This document shows, piece by piece, positions 7,501-9,319 of a DNA stretch of 9,319 bases. Source of the stretch: Acidobacteriaceae bacterium (lineage in GTDB: Bacteria; Acidobacteriota; Terriglobia; Terriglobales; Acidobacteriaceae); the NCBI GenBank assembly GCA_003165095.1, contig PLSH01000158.1, positions 1-9,319 of the forward strand, in the 5' to 3' direction. Positions within the stretch are counted from its first letter, which is position 1, and every line of letters begins with the position of its first letter. A model generated the notes under the pieces. It worked only from the letters and a program-made list of their open reading frames with translations. It made no database searches and was not told the origin of the DNA. The translations under genes and the position numbers were made by a program.

Positions 7501-7683
7501 CACTTCCTGCGGGCTGCGTCCCTGCCACTCGGTGAAGACGATCACCTGGTTTTCGCTCAGATCGGGAATGGCGTCGATGGGCGTGTGCAACAGCGCCCAG
7601 TATCCCCAAATCGCCAGCACTGCATAAACACCCAATATCAGCCAGCGGTTCTTCATTGAGAATTCGATGATGCGGTTGATCAT
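4564..7683 (-). CDS. cusA: CusA-type Cu(I)/Ag(I) heavy-metal efflux RND pump
   Basis: A 1039-residue inner-membrane proton-driven exporter of the HME-RND family, close to the 1047 residues of E. coli CusA and apparently complete. It has a first membrane helix (about 13-32), a large periplasmic loop with [19 protein letters not shown] and [13 protein letters not shown], a central helix bundle (about 338-500) with [19 protein letters not shown], a second periplasmic loop (550-860), and a last bundle (865-1028). The three metal-binding methionines of CusA align with Met565 (LFMP), Met615 (APINM) and Met664 (NRIDMLSTG), pointing to monovalent Cu/Ag rather than Zn/Co/Cd. Of the proton-relay residues, Asp400 and Lys974 are kept, but the CusA Glu939 position is Gln931. 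The gene starts 9 nt after the adaptor stop, behind AGGAG, so it is the distal gene of an adaptor-pump operon. Metal preference is an inference from the methionines. Confidence 0.93.
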   Translation of the reverse strand: MINRIIEFSMKNRWLILGVYAVLAIWGYWALLHTPIDAIPDLSENQVIVFTEWQGRSPQEVEDQITYPLTVNLQGLPHVRTVRSSSAFGFSMVNVIFEDSVDIYFARTRVLERLSLAGSFLPAGVTPMMGPDATGVGQVYWYTVEGPYDSGTLHSIQDWYVKYQLNSVPGVAEVASVGGFVKQYQIDLDPIKLRAYNVALKDVVSAVERSNNNVGAKVVESGDTEEMIRGIGLIDGLKDIENISLGAFNGIPVTVGNVGSVQLGPEFRRGVLDKDGREAVGGVVVIRYGANAREVIDAVKQKISEIQPGLPAGVSIVPFYDRSILIDHAVDTLRHALIEELILVTLAHVLFLWHFRSILVVTIPLPLAVLGAFLFMKGAGISSNIMSLGGIAIAIGVLVDAGIVMTENVIRQAEQYEAEHGNYRDHIGEITLKAARLVGRPISFAMVIIILAFVPVFALTGMEGKMFHPLAFTKTFAMVCSTILAITLVPVLCTFLIRGKLHSENANPIMRMLRAIYQPVLRWALRHRIITLGAAVALLLGALYTATTIGSEFMPPLDEETALFMPITDPRISLTEATRILRQQDLIISADPAVEMVVGKVGRAETSTDPAPINMSETTITFKPKDQWPRGLTKDAILARLDEKLQIPGVTNIWTQPIRNRIDMLSTGIRTQVGIKVFGPDLGVIEAKSEEIKEVVAQVPGAVDLYAERTTGSPYLEMTVDRAAADRYGLNVADVEDAIETAIGGKNLTTTIEGRQRFPVRVRYARDFRENPQQLDEVLVTGSSGAQVPLSKVVTMKTTMGPSMITSENGLLRGAVLLNVRGRDVGGFVDQAQRAVTERVKMPPGYYVEWSGQYENQISARKRLELVIPVVLLVIFVLLYRTYHSAREAAHVLLAVPFALSGGIFLVKILGLNFSVAVWVGFIALFGTAVQTAVVMVIYLEEAVARRRAADGKLTRAGLHAAVIEGALLRLRPKVMTVATVVAGLLPLLWSTRTGAEFMRPLAAPVLGGMLSSLVHVLIVTPVIFTWLRERDLQREQAQ

Positions 7684-7689
7684 TGCCGG

Positions 7690-7694
7690 CTCCT
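7690..7694 (-). promoter_or_regulatory. Ribosome binding site of the pump gene
   Basis: AGGAG lies 6 nt before the ATG at 7683 and shares two bases with the TAG stop of the adaptor gene (TAGGAG), so the adaptor and pump are probably translated in a coupled way. Confidence 0.75.
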
Positions 7695-9279
7695 ACCTAG
7701 CGCTGAGATGAGTGTGCGTTGAGGCAATGAGGCTGCCGTTTTTACGCGCCTCGACAAGAACGGTCCACGTTCCGGACATCGGCGGCTGACCGTTGCCCAT
7801 GTACATCTGGCGAGCGGCCACCCACGGCAACTCGAACGAACTCTTCATCTCCGGCATGCCCATTGAAGGCATTGCGGGCATGATGAGTGAGACCGTGACG
7901 CGGGCATCGGCGATGGGCTTGCCGCCGGCATCGGTCAGGTTCACGTGAAAGGAATTGTCCTGGCCTGCCTTGAGCGGATCGGCGTCGGCGTGAAACTCAA
8001 TCTGCGCCGTGCCGGCCTCAGCACTTTTCCCCGGTGAGGTTGCAGCGGGTGTCTGCCCTTGCGATCCGCCGCCAAACTCTTTCGAGCCGCCATAGAGCCC
8101 GGACATGCCTGAACTCAGGTGTGCCTGCGAGTCAATCAGGAAGTTGCCGTTGAGCACCACCTTGTCGCCGAGCGCCAGTCCACCGGAGACCGGGAACAGA
8201 TCGTCAGAGGGCGCGCCCAACTGGACCTCGCGCGCCTCAAAGACGCCGTTGGGCCTGGCTAGATACACGATCTTCCGCGTCCCTGTATCGAGCACCGCCG
8301 AGCGCGGAATCACGATGGACGGTTGCGCCGCGCGGCTCACAAACGTTGCATTGACAAACATGCCGGGTAATAAACGCATTCCCGGATTCGCCACATGCAC
8401 GTGGACCGGAACCGTGCGGGTCTGCGGATTGGCGGAGGGCTCGATAAAGTCCACATGACCGTGGATGGTCTTGTTAGGCAGCGACTCCGCGGTGATGTCA
8501 ACTTCCTGTCCCTGACGAATCTGGGGCAACTGCTCCTCATAGACATCGGCCTTGATCCAGACCTGGCTGAGATCGGCTACGGTAAACAGCGTGTCGCCCG
8601 CGGTTACATATTGGCCCTGCGTTACCTTGCGATCGACAACCGTTCCCGAGGCATAGGCGTAGATGGTCACATGCGGAACGCCGTCTTTCCCGGGCGCGTC
8701 AATCTGCTTTTCGGAAATGCCCCAAAGCTCCAGCTTGTGCCGGCTTGCCGTAATCAGCGCATCGGCCTGCGTGCGCGCAAAGGAATCGTCCGACTGGAGG
8801 AGCCCATTGCGGTTCTCCTCAGCCAGGCGATATTCCTCAACGGCCGTTGCAACTTCAGGACTGTAGATCTCCGCCACCGGCTGCCCGCTGCGCACGCGTT
8901 CTCCCGTGTACTGCACATAGAGCTTGTCTACGCGGCCGCCGATGCGTGCGCTTACGGCTGCGAGCTGTGCCTCGGGTTGCTCCACACGGCCAAATGCATC
9001 GATGTCAGTTTTGAGCGTTGCCGTGCGTACCTCGGCAACCTGCACACCTGCCGCAGTGATCTCGGACGGGCTCAGCTCCACAGTGGTACCGGGCTGCGTG
9101 CCTGGCGCGGTGGTTGAACCAGCCACAGGCGTTGGAGATAAGGCCGGCGCCGTGGCGCCCGCCGATGCGAGTGCAAAGAAATGTGTTCCTCTTACGCCGA
9201 GCAGACCAATTGCCAGCAAGGCTGTCAGTGTGCCGGCTCCAACTCCGAGCGCAATCAGTTTCGTCTCCCTGGCAGTCAT
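7693..9279 (-). CDS. cusB: CusB-like periplasmic adaptor with Met-rich YtkA/FixH-like C-terminal domain
   Basis: A 528-residue adaptor, longer than E. coli CusB (about 400). A hydrophobic N-terminus (about 8-29) serves as anchor or signal, with no lipobox, then a Pro/Thr/Ala-rich tether (about 41-66). The CusB core follows: GRVDKLYVQYTGERVRSGQP (115-134), EIYSPEVATAVEEYRLAEE (137-155) with a short helical hairpin, ASGTVVDRKVTQGQYVTAGD (210-229), a beta-barrel with VYEEQLPQIRQGQEV, and the C-terminal family marker NGNFLIDSQAHL (377-388). A Gly/Ser linker (about 391-422) leads to an extra beta-rich domain (about 425-528) resembling YtkA/FixH, with eight Met between 467 and 501 (MPAMPSMGMPEM). 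The first 300 residues have no Met except the initiator, so the N-terminal metal site of CusB is missing. The ATG at 9279 follows GGAG by 6 nt. It should join the downstream pump to an outer-membrane channel and may bind copper through its C-terminus. Confidence 0.92.
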   Translation of the reverse strand: MTARETKLIALGVGAGTLTALLAIGLLGVRGTHFFALASAGATAPALSPTPVAGSTTAPGTQPGTTVELSPSEITAAGVQVAEVRTATLKTDIDAFGRVEQPEAQLAAVSARIGGRVDKLYVQYTGERVRSGQPVAEIYSPEVATAVEEYRLAEENRNGLLQSDDSFARTQADALITASRHKLELWGISEKQIDAPGKDGVPHVTIYAYASGTVVDRKVTQGQYVTAGDTLFTVADLSQVWIKADVYEEQLPQIRQGQEVDITAESLPNKTIHGHVDFIEPSANPQTRTVPVHVHVANPGMRLLPGMFVNATFVSRAAQPSIVIPRSAVLDTGTRKIVYLARPNGVFEAREVQLGAPSDDLFPVSGGLALGDKVVLNGNFLIDSQAHLSSGMSGLYGGSKEFGGGSQGQTPAATSPGKSAEAGTAQIEFHADADPLKAGQDNSFHVNLTDAGGKPIADARVTVSLIMPAMPSMGMPEMKSSFELPWVAARQMYMGNGQPPMSGTWTVLVEARKNGSLIASTHTHLSAR

Positions 9280-9319
9280 TTGTTTCTCCGATCTGTGCTG
9301 GATTTGTCCGTACTTGATT
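9276..9319 (-). CDS. Possible C-terminal end of an upstream gene, partial
   Basis: One minus-strand frame is open from the right edge and ends at a TGA (9278-9276) that overlaps the ATG of the adaptor gene as ATGA. It would encode a hydrophilic tail, SSTDKSSTDRRNK. In related efflux operons a TolC/CusC-type outer-membrane channel often lies here, and the 4-nt overlap is typical of an operon. Fourteen codons are too few for identification, and another frame is also open. Confidence 0.3.
   Translation of the reverse strand, partial: SSTDKSSTDRRNK
9286..9289 (-). promoter_or_regulatory. Ribosome binding site of the CusB-like adaptor gene
   Basis: GGAG stands 6 nt before the ATG at 9279, which supports that start. 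Confidence 0.65.

Noticed and set aside
1..9319. CRISPR array, tRNA, rRNA, insertion sequence or attachment site
   Set aside because: No regularly spaced repeats, cloverleaf-like or rRNA-like stretches, transposase motifs or terminal inverted repeats were seen.

Overview
The window reads as part of a chromosome from a GC-rich, Gram-negative bacterium with an outer membrane. It contains two envelope-transport operons on the minus strand, with a single small regulatory gene on the plus strand between them. The gene families, and especially the pairing of a GAF-HlyD fusion with an M50-type protease, suggest Acidobacteriota (Terriglobia) or a similar soil lineage. That placement is an inference from gene content, because the window holds no rRNA or other marker gene.

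Left operon (minus strand, 3734 down to 1 and beyond the window). The order of transcription is: a fusion protein of three GAF domains, one membrane helix and a periplasmic HlyD/adaptor domain; then a lipoprotein adaptor of the HlyD/RND membrane-fusion type with a proline-rich tether; then the N-terminal part of a protein that looks like an M50 (site-2 type) membrane zinc protease with a PqqD-like front domain. The genes are packed tightly, with a 5-nt gap followed by a 4-nt ATGA overlap. They probably build a cell-envelope export or processing complex whose inner-membrane subunit carries its own cytoplasmic ligand sensors. No ATPase or RND pump is seen in the visible part.

Middle (3735-4563). 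A divergent intergenic region carries a candidate plus-strand promoter whose -35 box lies inside an 11-bp palindrome. Next comes a small STAS-domain protein of the anti-sigma-factor antagonist type that keeps the phosphorylatable serine. After it is a 354-nt non-coding stretch with two back-to-back hairpins, best read as terminators for the converging transcription units.

Right operon (minus strand, 9279 down to 4564, continuing upstream out of the window). It encodes a Cu(I)/Ag(I)-type heavy-metal RND efflux pair: a CusB-like periplasmic adaptor with an extra methionine-rich C-terminal domain, then a full-length CusA-like pump that keeps the three metal-binding methionines. The adaptor would collect metal and bridge to an outer-membrane channel, and the pump would drive export with protons. 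A gene ending with a 4-nt overlap on the adaptor start, just at the window edge, may be the outer-membrane channel, but only 14 codons are visible.

The most unusual points are the sensor-adaptor fusion in a pump-less adaptor/protease operon, the move of the Met-rich metal site to the C-terminus of the CusB-like protein, and the substitutions in the CusA proton and methionine relays. No mobile element, CRISPR array, tRNA or rRNA was seen.
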